Source: Saccopteryx bilineata | Lineage: Eukaryota > Chordata > Mammalia > Chiroptera > Emballonuridae | Reading direction: 5' to 3' | NCBI RefSeq assembly: GCF_036850765.1 | Contig: NC_089494.1 | Span: forward strand, 2,046,001 to 2,110,000 | DNA: 64,000 nt | Part shown: positions 11,959 to 23,597 of the stretch, piece after piece | Numbering within the stretch: position 1 is the first letter of the stretch | How the letters are laid out: each line of letters opens with the position of its first letter | Made by a program: the position numbers and the translations under genes | Notes under the pieces: generated by a model | What the model saw: only the letters and a program-made list of their open reading frames with translations | Database searches by the model: none | Told to the model about the DNA's origin: nothing

Positions 11959-11964
11959 TTTATT
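11959..11964 (-). terminator. TWIST2: Possible proximal polyadenylation signal AATAAA
   Basis: The minus strand reads TTTTAATAAATCAGATGC within the AT-rich upstream half of the candidate terminal exon. If used, it would give a 3' UTR shortened by about 500 nt that lacks the GC-rich tract. Only the hexamer is seen; use is uncertain. Confidence 0.35.
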
Positions 11965-12376
11965 AAAAAAATATACATTAAAAAAAAGGCACTTAGAGGG
12001 GAAATAACAAATCCAAGATCCAAATCCTCATAAATGTGTTCCTGAATCAAGCGGTTTTTCAGAAAAAAATACACCCCGTCCCCGCCCCCCCCCCACAACA
12101 ACAAATGAAACCCAGAAAGAAAATCCAAACAGAGGCCGAGATGACAATGAAGATGTCACAGGCAAGAAGGACCGTGAGTGCCGCTTCCTCTGCAGGGACT
12201 GTCCCTGGGGGAGGAGGAGGCTGAGCTGGGTCTTCGTCCGAGGCCGCCGCTGTCCCCTCGTCCTGGGTCTCGCTGGAGAGAAGACGGAGAGGCTTCCATG
12301 AGGTCGTCCAGGTTTCGGGAGTCACCGACGTGGAGGCAGCCTCACTCTTTGTGCACCTCGGTCCCCACGGGAGAGT

Positions 12377-13537
12377 CTGGAATATAAGGGGGAGGGGGCA
12401 TGAGACACTGCTGCCTCCATCGGCATCCCTGGGTTCCTGGCCTCCCGTCAAGGGGTCCAGACTGGACAGGACAGGGGCCTCCTCTCCATCTTCCCAGCAG
12501 AAACTGGGCAGGTGACTTCTGGTCAGGGTCACCAGGCATTGGCAAGCTGGGCTCCCTGCACCCAGGAGCCCGGGCCAGCACCATTTTCCGCCTCCTGCAC
12601 CCACCAAAGGTTTCTCCCCTGCGGGCTCTGCAGGCCCCCAGAGCCAGGAGTTGAAGGGTGTAGTAAGAGAGGCAGGAGGTCAGGACCCCGAGAAATGAGA
12701 TGGCTGTCACCCACAGCCTGTGGCTCGCTTTGGGGACAGCAAGCTGACTGCCAAGTCCAGCCAGCTTGCATCCAGCCCTGCTGTGTGGCACCATCCCTCC
12801 TAGGAGAACTGAGCTTATTAGGGACCCTGCAGGCCTGGACCGGGAGTCCTCGGGGCCTATGCCCTCGGAGGTGTTGGTGCCGCAGCCCTCACTCCCGTGC
12901 CCGGGGACACACGTAACCACCACGCAACCATCAGACCCCAAAGGAGGAAGGCCGTTCACAGGGAATCCCTTGAGACACTCTGCATGGGGCCACACTGGCA
13001 CGGGGGTGACCCAAACCACGAGGACATGCCTTCACCCCAGAGGTGCATGTGGTGGGGACTGGCTGCAGACCGACTAAGTGCTGAGACAGACAGGGCAGGT
13101 CTGCAGCAGCGGCTGGGGCGGGGGCTTGGGCAGGGAGGGAGAGTGAGGACATTGGTCTCCCTGCTGAGGGGGTGGAGGGAAGAGGAAGAAGTCAAGGAGG
13201 GGCCCCCAAGTCCTGGAGCCAGATGTGCAAAGGCCTGGAAACGCGGCAGGATTTTGGATACAGGGATGGGCGACCTCCTTCCTCAGCAGTGCATGTGTCA
13301 GGGTGAGTGTATCCGTGCCTGTGTGTCTGTGTGAGTGTATGTCAGTGTGAGTGTGTCGGTGTGAGCGTGTGACCCCAACAGTGCTCAGCAGATGGCAGCA
13401 GGCAGGACGCGCCTCCTCCCACGGGACCCCAAGCTGCACACAGATGCTCCGCTCCTCAGAGAACGCTAGAACCTTTGCTGCACTAAGACCAAGATCTGAA
13501 GAAGCTCCAACACACTTCCCCTAAAACGCGTGTGCAT
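12377..13537. other. Intronic GC-rich DNA
   Basis: No repeat or exon recognised. It contains a TG-rich stretch with GTGAGTGT motifs at about 13300-13370. Confidence 0.5.
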
Positions 13538-13626
13538 GGACACACACACACGCACGCACACACACACACGCACACACACGCGCACACACACTCACACACA
13601 CACTCACACACACACTCACACACACG
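13538..13626. repeat. (CA)n microsatellite, interrupted
   Basis: About 90 bp of CA dinucleotides with CG and CT interruptions. Confidence 0.95.
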
Positions 13627-14394
13627 CTGCCTTCTTTCCAGTTCAGGGCACTCCAAACACGAAGCCCTTTTTAGTGGCCCTGGGCAGAGAGTCAAGGCTG
13701 CTCTCTTGGAGAATGTGGTTGTAATTAGATAATTAATAGGGGGCTGGAGAGGCTAAATGGAAGCCTTCCTTGGTGGGAGGGGCATCGCCGTGGTTTCTGA
13801 TGAATGAGCTGCCCCAGCCGCCAAGGGAAACGCGGGCTCACCCACAGAAAGCCGGAAATGACGGCCGGCCCCGAGCAGTGGGGGGTTCCCGGTCTGCTCC
13901 ACGTCCTCGCGGGCGCGGCGCCCGGGCAGGGGCACGGGCAGGTTCATTAGTCTTCTTGACCAAGAGCCCCGGGCCTGACCCCCTCGATGTCACCCTGACC
14001 CCGGCCATGTCTGCTGACATGGACGGCACTCTCAGCAACAAATGTGAACCATCTGGGGTCCAGGCTGCCCCCGCACATGAGAGCCACTTGAAACCATGTG
14101 TGTGTGAGTCTCCACGTCAGCCTCACAGCTGGGGGGGAGGTGCCCTGGATGGAGCCGGAGCCTGGACCCTCCCCCACATCAGACCATTGGGTCTTCTTCA
14201 ACTCTGCATCGCTAGGACCTAACACAGAGAATGAAACATCAGTAACAATTCTCCATAAGCTGAGGCAGGGGTGGGCTTACTGGGAAAGGGTTTAACATGG
14301 GGCTTTCCATCTATGCTCCCATTTGCCCATCTACTGGTCCAACAAGCCACCCAGCTTTCCATCCATTTCCTAATCCTCTTTTCTACCCTTTACA
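13627..14394. other. Intronic DNA, nothing recognised
   Basis: Single-copy-looking, GC-rich sequence leading into the CATC array. Confidence 0.45.
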
Positions 14395-15345
14395 TCGACC
14401 ATCCATCCATCCATCCACCCATCATCCATCTAGCCAGCCAGCATCCATCTATCCATCCCTACATCCACCTATCTATACATCCATTCATCCATCATCCATC
14501 CATCCACTCATCCATCCATCCACTCATCCACCATCCATCCATCCACTCACCTATCCATCCATACACTCATTCATCCATCTATCATCCATCCATCATCCAT
14601 CCGCTCATCATCCAGCCAGCCAGCCAGCATCCATCTATCCACCTATTCATCCACCTATCTATCCATCATTCATCCATCATCCATTCATCCATCCATCTAT
14701 CATCCATCCATTCATCATCCATCCATCCATCATTCATCCATCATCATAATCATCCATCCATTACCCATTCATCCATTCATCCACCCATCATCCATCCATC
14801 ATCCATCCATCCATCATCCATCCATCATCATCATCATCATCCATCCATCATCCATCATCCATCCATCCACTCATCCATCCATCCATCATCCATCCATCCA
14901 TCATCCATCCATCCACTCATCCATCCATCCATCATCCATTCATCCATCCATCACCCATCCATCCATCCATCATCCATCCATCCACTCATCCATCCATCCA
15001 TCCATCCATCCATCCATCCATCATTCATCCATCATCATAATCATCCATCCATCACCCATCCATCCATCCATCCATCCACCCATCATCCATCCATCATCCA
15101 TCCATCCATCATCCATCCATCCATCATCCATCCATCATCCACCAATCATCCATCCATCATCCACCAATCATCCATCATCCATCCATCCACTCATCCATCC
15201 ATCCATCCATCCATCCATCCATCCACCCATCATCCATCCATCATCCATCCATCCATCATCCATCCATCATCATCATCATCATCCATTTATCATCCATCCA
15301 TCATCCCATCCATCCATCCATCCATTTATCCAATCGACTAACCAT
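14395..15345. repeat. (CATC)n tetranucleotide array, about 0.95 kb
   Basis: Nearly pure ATCC/CATC repeats with recurring interruptions (catcatc, ccactc, ccaccc, cattc) that repeat in longer blocks of roughly 60-110 bp, suggesting secondary duplication. Stop codons are absent from most frames, so a meaningless 356-codon Ser/Ile/His/Pro frame spans it on the plus strand. Confidence 0.97.
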
Positions 15346-16734
15346 CCATCAACCCATCTTTCCAACATGGACTAAGCATCAATCATGTGCCTTGTGTGCT
15401 AGAAATGCCACTAACTGTTTAAAAAGCTCGGACACAAGTCAGAGGAATCTCGCAATGGAGAAGAAACATGTCAGTGCACAACTAGAACACGGGGTAAACA
15501 GTGACAACTTATTTAAGAAAAGTGCAGGTGAGACCATGCAACCAGAAAGGGAAGGGACACAATACCTTGGACTTTGTTGGACTGTCAAGCAGGGTGGGAA
15601 GAAGGGCGGAGGGAGATGGGAGCAGATGAGACGTCTCCCCTGCTCAGACAGAGAGAGCGTGTGCACACACACGTGCACACGCACACACACACCAGGACGC
15701 CAAGGGAAACAAGGGCCAAAGGAAGAGCCTCAGAGTCCAAAGGTCAAGTGGCGGCACAGGTGAGGGTCCCCGGGCACCCCGAGCTCCCCCTGCACAAAGC
15801 CGCAGTGTGAGCCGGGAGGGCGGCTCCAGGAACGGGCAGCGGGCGGGTCTGCGGCTTGCGGGCTGGAAGGAACTCTCACTGTGTGTCCAACGTACCCTCC
15901 AGCCTATCACTTGCTCCAGAAAGAACAGGACACCTGACTGTGTCAGGGACGCCATCCTCAGAAACCATCAAAGATCCGTGTCCCCCCCCCGCCCCCCTCA
16001 GCAGGAGGAAGAGACCAGATCGTTGCTAAGAGCGTTCGCGAGCATGTCCTAGAGTGGATCGTTCCTACTGTACCACCTACGACTGTATTCTGGGGTTTTC
16101 AGATGAGGAAACACTTCCCATTCTATTTTATCTTTATTTGTTATTTATTTTTAAAAACTTCGTCTTTAGAGCCATTTTAGGGTCTGAGCACAATTGAGAG
16201 GAAGGCGCCGACGTCCCCCCCAACCCCCTCCCCTCCCGCCGGTTCACCCCTCTTCCGTAAAACACCGTCCAAATGGCGTAAGAGCCAAAAGGCAGTACGT
16301 TGCCACCGGTGACTCTCGGAGCAAAGAGCCTAAGTCAGACCGCGCTATGCTTTCTTTAAAAGATCGAGTCCAGGCCACCGAGCTGGGTTCACTGCGGTCA
16401 CGCTCACAGTAGACACAGGGAGGTCGGGTACACCAGGGGCCGTGAGTGCCGCCCTGGGCACGCGGAGGGGCAGGGTGCCGTCTGTGTGTGGTCTCTGTGG
16501 GTCCTGGTGGGACAGATACCGGGAGGAGGGCCTGGCGCTGGCCCCGCGCCGAGTCCCAGCACTGCCACTCTCGGGAGGACCCTCCGTTCTCCACCCGCAG
16601 AAACACCCCCTGGGAGCCGTCTTAGGACCTCCTGTGTCAGCACCGTGTGGGTCGCACTAACGCCTGGCTCGTCAGCCCGCGGGTCCCCGGGGGAATGGAG
16701 CCCCCAGAGGGCATGTTGCTGTTTCTTCCCTCGC

Positions 16735-16800
16735 TGGTGCCCAGGGCCTAGCGCAGGGCCTGGCACACAGTGGGTGCTCAGCATATGCCCTGTTCAAGGC
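16735..16800 (+). mobile_element. Probable MIR/L2-type SINE tail fragment
   Basis: The stretch ggcctggcacacagtgggtg followed by ctcagcata matches the widely shared mammalian MIR/L2 3' core (cctggcacatagtaggtgct). Short and diverged. Confidence 0.55.
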
Positions 16801-19080
16801 AGGACTACAACGAAGAGGTGAGGTGGACACCCGTGGGCTGTCACCGAGCGGGGAGGGCACTGGCCAGCCTCACCGGCTTCACACGGGGCTCCAGAAGAGT
16901 GCAGAGCGCGGGCCTCGCCGAGTCAACCCCGCACGCTGCAAGGGCCCGGCTCGCCTAAGACGAGCTGAAAGCTGGGTGCTCGGGCCCGGCCTGTGCCACT
17001 CAGCCCCGTGAAAAGCTGAGGCTGAAACCTCTCGGAGGGACACTGTGGCTTGGAGACCAGGCTGGGACACCCTGAGGCTGCTCCCTGCTGGGGGATGGAC
17101 TCGTTTCTGCCTGAGAGCCACAGGCACGCAGGGCCCGGTCCCCCGGGGCCAGACTCAGGCAGGGAGCAGGGGGACACACACGCAGGGGACACAGCTGGTC
17201 TTGCCAAACCTTGGTGATCACTACCAGCGTGGGCAGGCGGTCGTGGTGCCAGGGACAGGCCCCGGGGAATCCGAGAAGAGGTCACCCACTCCACTCAGTG
17301 GGTTTTCTTCCCTCTGGGTGGCCGGCACAAACCTCACTGCCCCCGGAGCCACCTTGCCTAGCCGCTGTCCCTGTGACCAAGGCCTTGTCCAGAGACGGGA
17401 GGAAACGAGGGTTTACCTTCCAGAGGGGAGACTGGGAAGCCACCACTCGGGCTGGATATGCCGGCAGCCAGGTCCAAGCCTGCCGGGGAACAGGGCTGCA
17501 CACAGGACCGTCCCTCAGCGGGCAGGTGCACACTCACCAGGCAGATGGAAGAGACGGAGGTCCAGCCATGGCGCTGGGTGCCGGGTGCGGTGACGGCCGC
17601 ACACGGAGCCCTCTGTGGGACATCGTCACGTGAGGCAAGCTCCCCTCCCTGCCAACCTCCGTACCTGAGCCAGGTACGGAGCCCAGGCGGGGGAAGGGGG
17701 GAGCAGGGTAGAGAAACCACAAGGACAAACGACAGAGCAGACCTCCCAGTGACTGTAAGAATCTTTGTCTGACACTGAGAATGCAGGAGGGGACCAGAGC
17801 TGTCCCTCACTAGGTCAGACTCTGTTAAGGACAACTTGATTTTCAAAGAAGTCTAAGGGTAGGGGCGGGCTGAGGAGGGGTGGACAAAGACAGTCTGTTC
17901 TCTCCCGGGGAAACGTGAGTCAAGGAGCAACTGGACTTGTAAGGTTATTTCATTTTTACAAGGTGCCCCTGGACAGCTGTGCCCTGGTCGCTTTGTCCCA
18001 GGTCCGTCTGTCCTCTGGGGTGTCCCTAAACCTGTGAGTGGCCCCGGAACCAAACAGTGGCCAGTACAGGCAGGCCACTCTGGTCTCTCTTTGTGGGCCC
18101 CTGTGCCCTTTTCCAAAGGGTCAGACAGAGGCCACGGCCGTGGAAGTCTCAGGCCAGTGAGCATCGCAGCTCAGGGAACTGTCCGCAGTGTTGCCCACGG
18201 TGCTCTGCAAAGTGGGTCAGAGCTCAGACCCGGGCGCTTCCCTGTGGGGTGGGCCTGGCCCGCTGCCCTCTGGAGGGTCTAGCTCTCCTGGGCTCCCCTC
18301 ATCGCACCCACAAAGCTCCCAGAACCCCCAGCGGGTTGACGAGCTCCTGCTAACCCTGCAGAGAAACGCCCAGGCTCTGCCTGTCCTGCACAGCGAGGTG
18401 ACCACGTGGATTTCCAGGACCGGTGGCCGCCATGTGCTCCGGAGGAGCCGTGTCCGTCTGTGACCAGTGCTCTCTGGACCCTCGCTGCTTCTAAGACCAG
18501 CCAGCCCCACGCTCGCGGACACACCTGCAGGGGGCCCTGCACTCAGGGTCTAGGGGCCCGGGGTCAGTGGGCAGGGTGGTGGCAGGCAAGGACAGCCTGT
18601 CCCTCTCTCCTAGCTCCACAGCTGAGGCTGTGACCCCGGGCCCCTGCCGTGCGTGAGAAGAAGGGCTCCTGCTGGGAGTGACCGTGTTTACGATGCCAAG
18701 GCTGCTTCTCAACAGCTCCCTGGTGGCTTGCAGCGGCCTCTCGGTCTTGCCCTCCGCGGGAGAGAGAACACCACGCCCACTTGGAAGCCACGCTCTCCTC
18801 TCTCTCCTTGAACTCAGCGTCGGTGATTCAGGCTGACTGCGTCTCGAATGGCCGGTCTGCCAAGGAGAAGTCAGCTGAAAACAGCCCGGGGGGAGGACAG
18901 GCTTCGGGGGGGGGGGACAGGCTTGTCTCCCCGGTGACCAGAGGTCTCCTCCTTGGTGCCTCCCAAGGTCACCGCCTTGAAGAGACCTGCCCTGCAGACC
19001 CGACCCCATCCCGAGGCGCCCAGGCTAGACGCTCAATCCCTGGGGTGGGGGGCTGCGGCAGGAAGCTCCGTGTTTCCGCC

Positions 19081-19161
19081 AGGACTGATTCCGTCCAGCT
19101 CAGGGCTGACCCCGTCCAGCTCAGGACTGACCCCGTCCAGCTCAGGACTGACCCTGTCCAG
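19081..19161. repeat. 21-bp tandem repeat, about 4 copies
   Basis: Units of aggactgaccccgtccagctc in direct tandem with few differences. The 21-bp period keeps one frame open, which is incidental. Confidence 0.93.
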
Positions 19162-20593
19162 CCTTCCTCCGAGGGAGGCGTTCCCATTACTTCTCCATGA
19201 GTCAGGGGACGCTGCACACGGTGTTAAATTAAGATAGTGAGGCCAGGCGTCCTAAGTGAGCAGATAACAGGGGCACAGCCTCTTCCCGGGACATGGGCCA
19301 CCCCCCCACACACACACTCTGGAACTGCTGAGACCGGTGAGTTACGACTTCTCCAGATGTCCTCAGACTCAGCTTCCAAATAAGGCTCGCCGGTGGGAGA
19401 AGGTGGATAATAAACAGTCTCCCCGCAGGGTCCGCTGCGGCCGGTGGCACAGGAAGTGCCTCAGAGACCATCCACCCCGCGACGTCCTTTCAGAGGGGGG
19501 GTCGGCGGTGACGTCCCCCAAGTCCCTCGGCCGGCCGGCCGGCCGGTGCAGGTCACTGACCCAGAAGACGGGTCAGCTCTCCCTGGGTCGGAAACACCTC
19601 CTCTCCAACGACTGACTTTGCCCCCACGGTCCCTGTCACATGAGTCCTGTGACAGCGGGGGGGGGGGGGGAACCTAACAGGTGTCTTCACACGGCTGCTA
19701 AACGAGAACCCAGAGACAGGATGTTCCTGGGAGCAGCAGCGTCCGCTCGGGAGGATGCTAGCAGAGGTCGGCTGAGTCAGGGGCTGCGCTCGGTGCCACC
19801 ATGCTGTGCCCAGAACGACCCCGTCCCCGTCCTAAGTATGGGGGGGGGAGGCAGTGAGGGGTCAAGGGGGCCAACTCTCTGGGGACGGAGGACGGTCTGG
19901 CTTTGGGTGGTGGGCACACCGTGCACCAGACAGCCGTGTGTCGTAGACATGCACACGTGACGCTGACGTGATCCTATTAACCGATGTCACCCCATAAACT
20001 GAACATAAAGCAAAGACAGTAAAAGAAGAGAGTACATCATGGCTACAACCCTTTCACTATAAAGTATAAATACATATCGTCAACGTCAAGGATTACAGAC
20101 AAATGTCACGTCGTCATAAAAGTGTAAAAAGGCACATCACAGAAGCCCAGAGGGGGTGACAACTATGTGCCCGGGGGTTGGAGGGAGCTCTCCACAGACT
20201 CAGGGGCTGGGGCTGGTGCTGGGGCAGAGGCGAGGAGGGCGGAGGATGGTGAGGACTGGGGGGAAGAGGCAGCCGCATCTCTGGGGAGGGGTCAGAAACC
20301 GGGGAGATCCCACAAGGCAGCAGAGGCCGTGAGAGGAGGGAGGGGCTCTGGTCTGAGCCGATCTGCTCTTCAGAGCTTGCTGGGGGGGGGAGGGCTAATG
20401 GGGGGCTAGGAGGGCAGGACCCTGCCGTGGTCCAGGGGAAGGGGGCAGAGGACCTTAGGAAGACAATGGCAGTGCTGGAAGATCAGCCAGAAGTGACCAA
20501 GGGGTCCGGCCGGGACAACAGAGGGGTCAATACCCCAGGAACTGAAAAGGGACAGGAGAGCAGGTGCTTAGGGGACATAATAAGACCAGTGTT

Positions 20594-20714
20594 GGCCCCG
20601 GCCAATCAGTTCCATGGCAGAGTGTCAGCCTGGAGTGCGGATGTCTTGGGTTCGATTACTGGTCAGGGCACACAGGAGAAGCGCCCATCTGCTTCTCCAC
20701 CCCTCCTCCTCTTG

Positions 20715-20754
<40 letters not shown>

Positions 20755-20991
20755 TCCCCACTTGCAGTCATGGATAAATTGGAGCAAGTTGGCCCCGGGC
20801 ACTGAGGATGGCTCCACGGCCTCCGCCTCAGGCACTAAAAAGAGCTCAGTTGCTGAGCAACAGAGCAATGCCCCAGATGGGCAAAGCATCGCCCCCTAGT
20901 GGGCTTGCCGGGTGGATCCTAGTCAGGGCATATGTGGGACTCTGTCTCTGCCTCCCTTCCTCTCACTTAAAAAAAAAATTAAAATAAAAAA
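20594..20991 (+). mobile_element. VES-type bat SINE, essentially full length
   Basis: tRNA-like head (about 20594-20665) with B-box-like gggttcgattactgg; then cagggcacacaggagaagcg, a CT repeat (20718-20750), tggagcaagttggccccggg, the gcatcgccccctagtgggc module, gccgggtggatcctagtcag and an A-rich tail. This module order is characteristic of VES SINEs of bats. Confidence 0.93.
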
Positions 20992-21458
20992 GACCTATGC
21001 AGGTGCGGCCAGGCTGAAGTGTTTTAGGGACACCCTGAGGTTAAATTCACTCAGCAAGATAGACAGCAAGGGCCCCAGAAGAGGGACGGGGGCTTCAGGC
21101 ACAGCTTATGAGGGAGGCTGACGTGAGCCCTGACGGCTGACGGCTCTTCCTCTCGCTCCGTCTGTCACAGAACTGGGGACTCAGAGGGAGAGTGTGCTGG
21201 GGAGGCTGCACGTGAACTCTCTGTAAGGGGCATGGGGGGGGGGGGGCTGGCGGTGCCCCTGCTGGAGGGAGGACCACCCTCAGCGGGGACAGCCCCGACC
21301 CGAACTTGGCAATGAGGAGCCACCAGGCCACCTCGGGAAGGCAGGTCCAGTCCAGCGTGGCCTGGGCTCCTTAGGAACAGTCTTTGCACAGGCACAGAGA
21401 CAGCGGGCGTGCCAGGCACCAGAGGGATGGTGGCCGATGCCTCCACCCCCATTGGCCA
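20992..21458. other. Intronic DNA between two SINEs
   Basis: GC-rich with a G run at 21235-21246. Nothing else recognised. Confidence 0.45.
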
Positions 21459-21474
21459 CGCCCCCTGCATTTTA

Positions 21475-21817
21475 TTTTATTTTATTTTATTTTATTTATT
21501 TTTTACAGAGACAGAGAAAGTCAGAGAGAGGGATACACAGGGACAGACAGGAACGGAGAGAGATGAAAAGCATCAATCATCAGTTTTTCGTTTTGACACC
21601 TTAGTTGTTCATTGATTGCTTTCTCATATGTGCCTTGACCGTGGGCCTTCAGCAGGCCGAGTAAGCCCTTGCTTGAGCCAGCGACCTTGGGTCCAAGCTG
21701 GTGAGCTTTGCTCAAACCAGATGAGCCCGTGCTCAAGCTGGCGACCTCGGGGTCTCAAACCTGGGTCCTCCGCATCTCAGTCCAACGCTCTATCCACTGC
21801 GCCACCACCTGGTCAGG
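21475..21817 (-). mobile_element. Young bat tRNA-derived SINE with perfect target-site duplication
   Basis: Minus-strand copy running from the head at the right end (ccaccacctggtcaggc on plus) to the A-rich (TTTTA)n-derived tail at the left. Perfect 16-bp direct repeats cgccccctgcatttta flank it at 21459-21474 and 21818-21833. The perfect duplication marks a recent L1-mediated insertion. Confidence 0.95.
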
Positions 21818-21833
21818 CGCCCCCTGCATTTTA

Positions 21834-23482
21834 CTCGGACCTCACTGGAGGCCATCAAGAACCCCCTGAAGGAGGCATCCTCCCTTCCCACACATTCCAC
21901 ATAGACACTGAGCCCCCCGGAGAGGCGGCCACCTGCTGGGGCCAACAGCGGGGGGGGGGGACAGAGAAATGGGAATTAACCCCAGGTCCCCCCCTCCGCT
22001 GTCCACAGGTGGCCCCAGCTCTTACAGGGGGTCCAGCGTCTGCAAAGTCCGGAAGGACGTCTCTGAGACTGTTTCCCATGAAGGATGACAGAGCAGGTGC
22101 CGCTGCTCCTGTCACGACTCAGCCCTGAGGACCCGCTCGGCACAGCGACAGCATCCGTCCCCAAGCTCAACCTCAGGACGTAGGAGCCTTCCTTCTCCAG
22201 TTCAACCTGGTTCACAGAAATAATCACACCTCTATCTGTTGTATCAGACACTCTTTTTTTTCCCTAACGGCTGGCCAAGTCCACCTGTAAAGCATGCAGC
22301 CCCCAGCCCCTCCCAGAGCGAGGAGCCATCAGCCCGCAAGATGACCCTGACCTTTGAACTTCCATCTTTTCTTATCTCTGGACCTCCCCGCTGGCGGGCA
22401 GGGGGAGGCAGTCCTGTCAATCAGCCAGGAAAACGCCCTTTGACAGACTGCGCCTCTCACCTTCCGGTTCATCCTGCAGCTGACCTCAAAGCTGGGAGCC
22501 CACGAGGCTCAGGGGCAGCAGACACAGAAACGGAGGTCAAGGCCGACACCCAGACCCGCATGGCGAAGAGGCCGCGGGTCCCACAGCTACGCCAGCGAGC
22601 CCCGGGGCGTGTCTGAGAGAAGAGCGTCATCCGGACGCCCCCGCCGGTCACCAGGCAGGACCTTGCAGTGGGAGCACATCCCTGTGGGGTTAACAGGCAG
22701 ACCCTGTAGGCCAAGGGGACCTCCCGGGAGCCCCAGCCCTCGGACACGGTCGGCGTGACCCGGCTGACCGGAACTCGGCAGGCTGGTGCTGCCTCCGGAA
22801 AACGTCTTCCGAAAGCTTCTCCCAAAACGAACGTCCTTCGGACCCTTTCCAACAAAAAACCTGAAACTCCCAACGCTTTCTTTTTCAGATCGGAACTTCC
22901 GATTCCATGAAACGCCAGCGTGAGCACGTGGGACGCTTCCTTTGTCTGCACTGAACTCAGAGCGTCTGCGGGGTCAGCGGAGGCGGCAGACAGACCCTGA
23001 GCCAGGAGGCACCTGCAGCCTGGCCCTCCTGGGGGGGGGGAGGGCCACCTTCCCTGTGTGGGAGTGCGCTCTGCTGCTCCTGAGAGGGACGCCGCTGTCC
23101 TGGCGTGGCCAGAACCCCACTGGACTGAGTGAGGGGCTGTGTCCGAGGACAGGTCCCCTCGGGCAGCAGATGTCCCCTGGGAGCTTCCCCGGCAGTGACC
23201 TCGATTGGAGAGTTTAGAGAGTAACCCTCTCGTGCCCACCGGCTCCCTCAGCCAAGAGATACAGACGATGTTCATTTCTGCTTGTTTTTTTTTTTTTTAA
23301 TTCAGTGTGCCTGGTCTGACACCCCACATTTACAAATTATAGCTTACTCCAATAGAAAAATTAAAAAACCACAGGAGTGTCCGAGGACCAGCAGCAGCTG
23401 GGAAAAAAAAAGCCTGAGCCCCGGAACCTGCTGGGTGGGTGTGCCCAGGGCGGGCGTGGGAGCCTCTTGTTAAGAGAGTGGT
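21834..23482. other. Intronic GC-rich DNA
   Basis: G runs near 21951 and 23031. No exon or repeat family recognised. Confidence 0.45.
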
Positions 23483-23597
23483 GCTGACCGCCCACGTGTC
23501 AGAGGGCTGACCGCCCACGCGTCAGAGGGCTGACCGCCCACGCGTCAGAGGGCTGACCGCCCACGCGTCAGAGGGCTGACCGCCCACGTGTCAGAGG
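23483..23597. repeat. 23-bp minisatellite, 5 copies
   Basis: Five head-to-tail copies of gctgaccgcccacgygtcag+agg. Copies 1 and 5 carry CACGTG, a canonical E-box; copies 2-4 carry CACGCG. Confidence 0.97.

Larger units (their letters stand above)
11443..12376 (-). other. TWIST2: Candidate TWIST2 terminal 3' UTR exon
   Basis: On the minus strand a pyrimidine-rich acceptor ends TTATATTCCAG with the AG at 12378-12377, so the exon would start at 12376. A second good acceptor, CTTCTCTCCAG, has its AG at 12274-12273 and would start the exon at 12272. Downstream comes sequence with 3' UTR character, including T-rich stretches, ATTTA pentamers and a TGTATAT motif. It ends at AATAAA (11464-11459) followed by a TG/TC-rich region suited to cleavage near 11443. 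Orientation, distance from exon 1 (about 46 kb) and the known two-exon gene structure all agree. A GC-rich low-complexity tract at about 11655-11905 lies inside. I infer this exon without transcript evidence; either acceptor could be the one used. Confidence 0.66.
15346..20593. other. Intronic GC-rich DNA
   Basis: Contains a short CA repeat (15661-15692), C run at 15981-15998, a probable MIR/L2-type tail near 16740-16800 (gcctggcacacagtgggtgctc), a four-copy 21-bp repeat listed separately, and a 19-bp (CCGG)n palindrome at 19528-19546. No exon recognised. Confidence 0.5.

Noticed and set aside
12059..12607. 182-codon minus-strand frame across the candidate last exon
   Set aside because: It ends in low-complexity sequence, spans both splice acceptors and starts in intron; it fits UTR plus intron, not coding sequence.
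14271..15341. 356-codon Ser/Ile/His/Pro-rich frame
   Set aside because: Translation of the CATC microsatellite; no gene signals.
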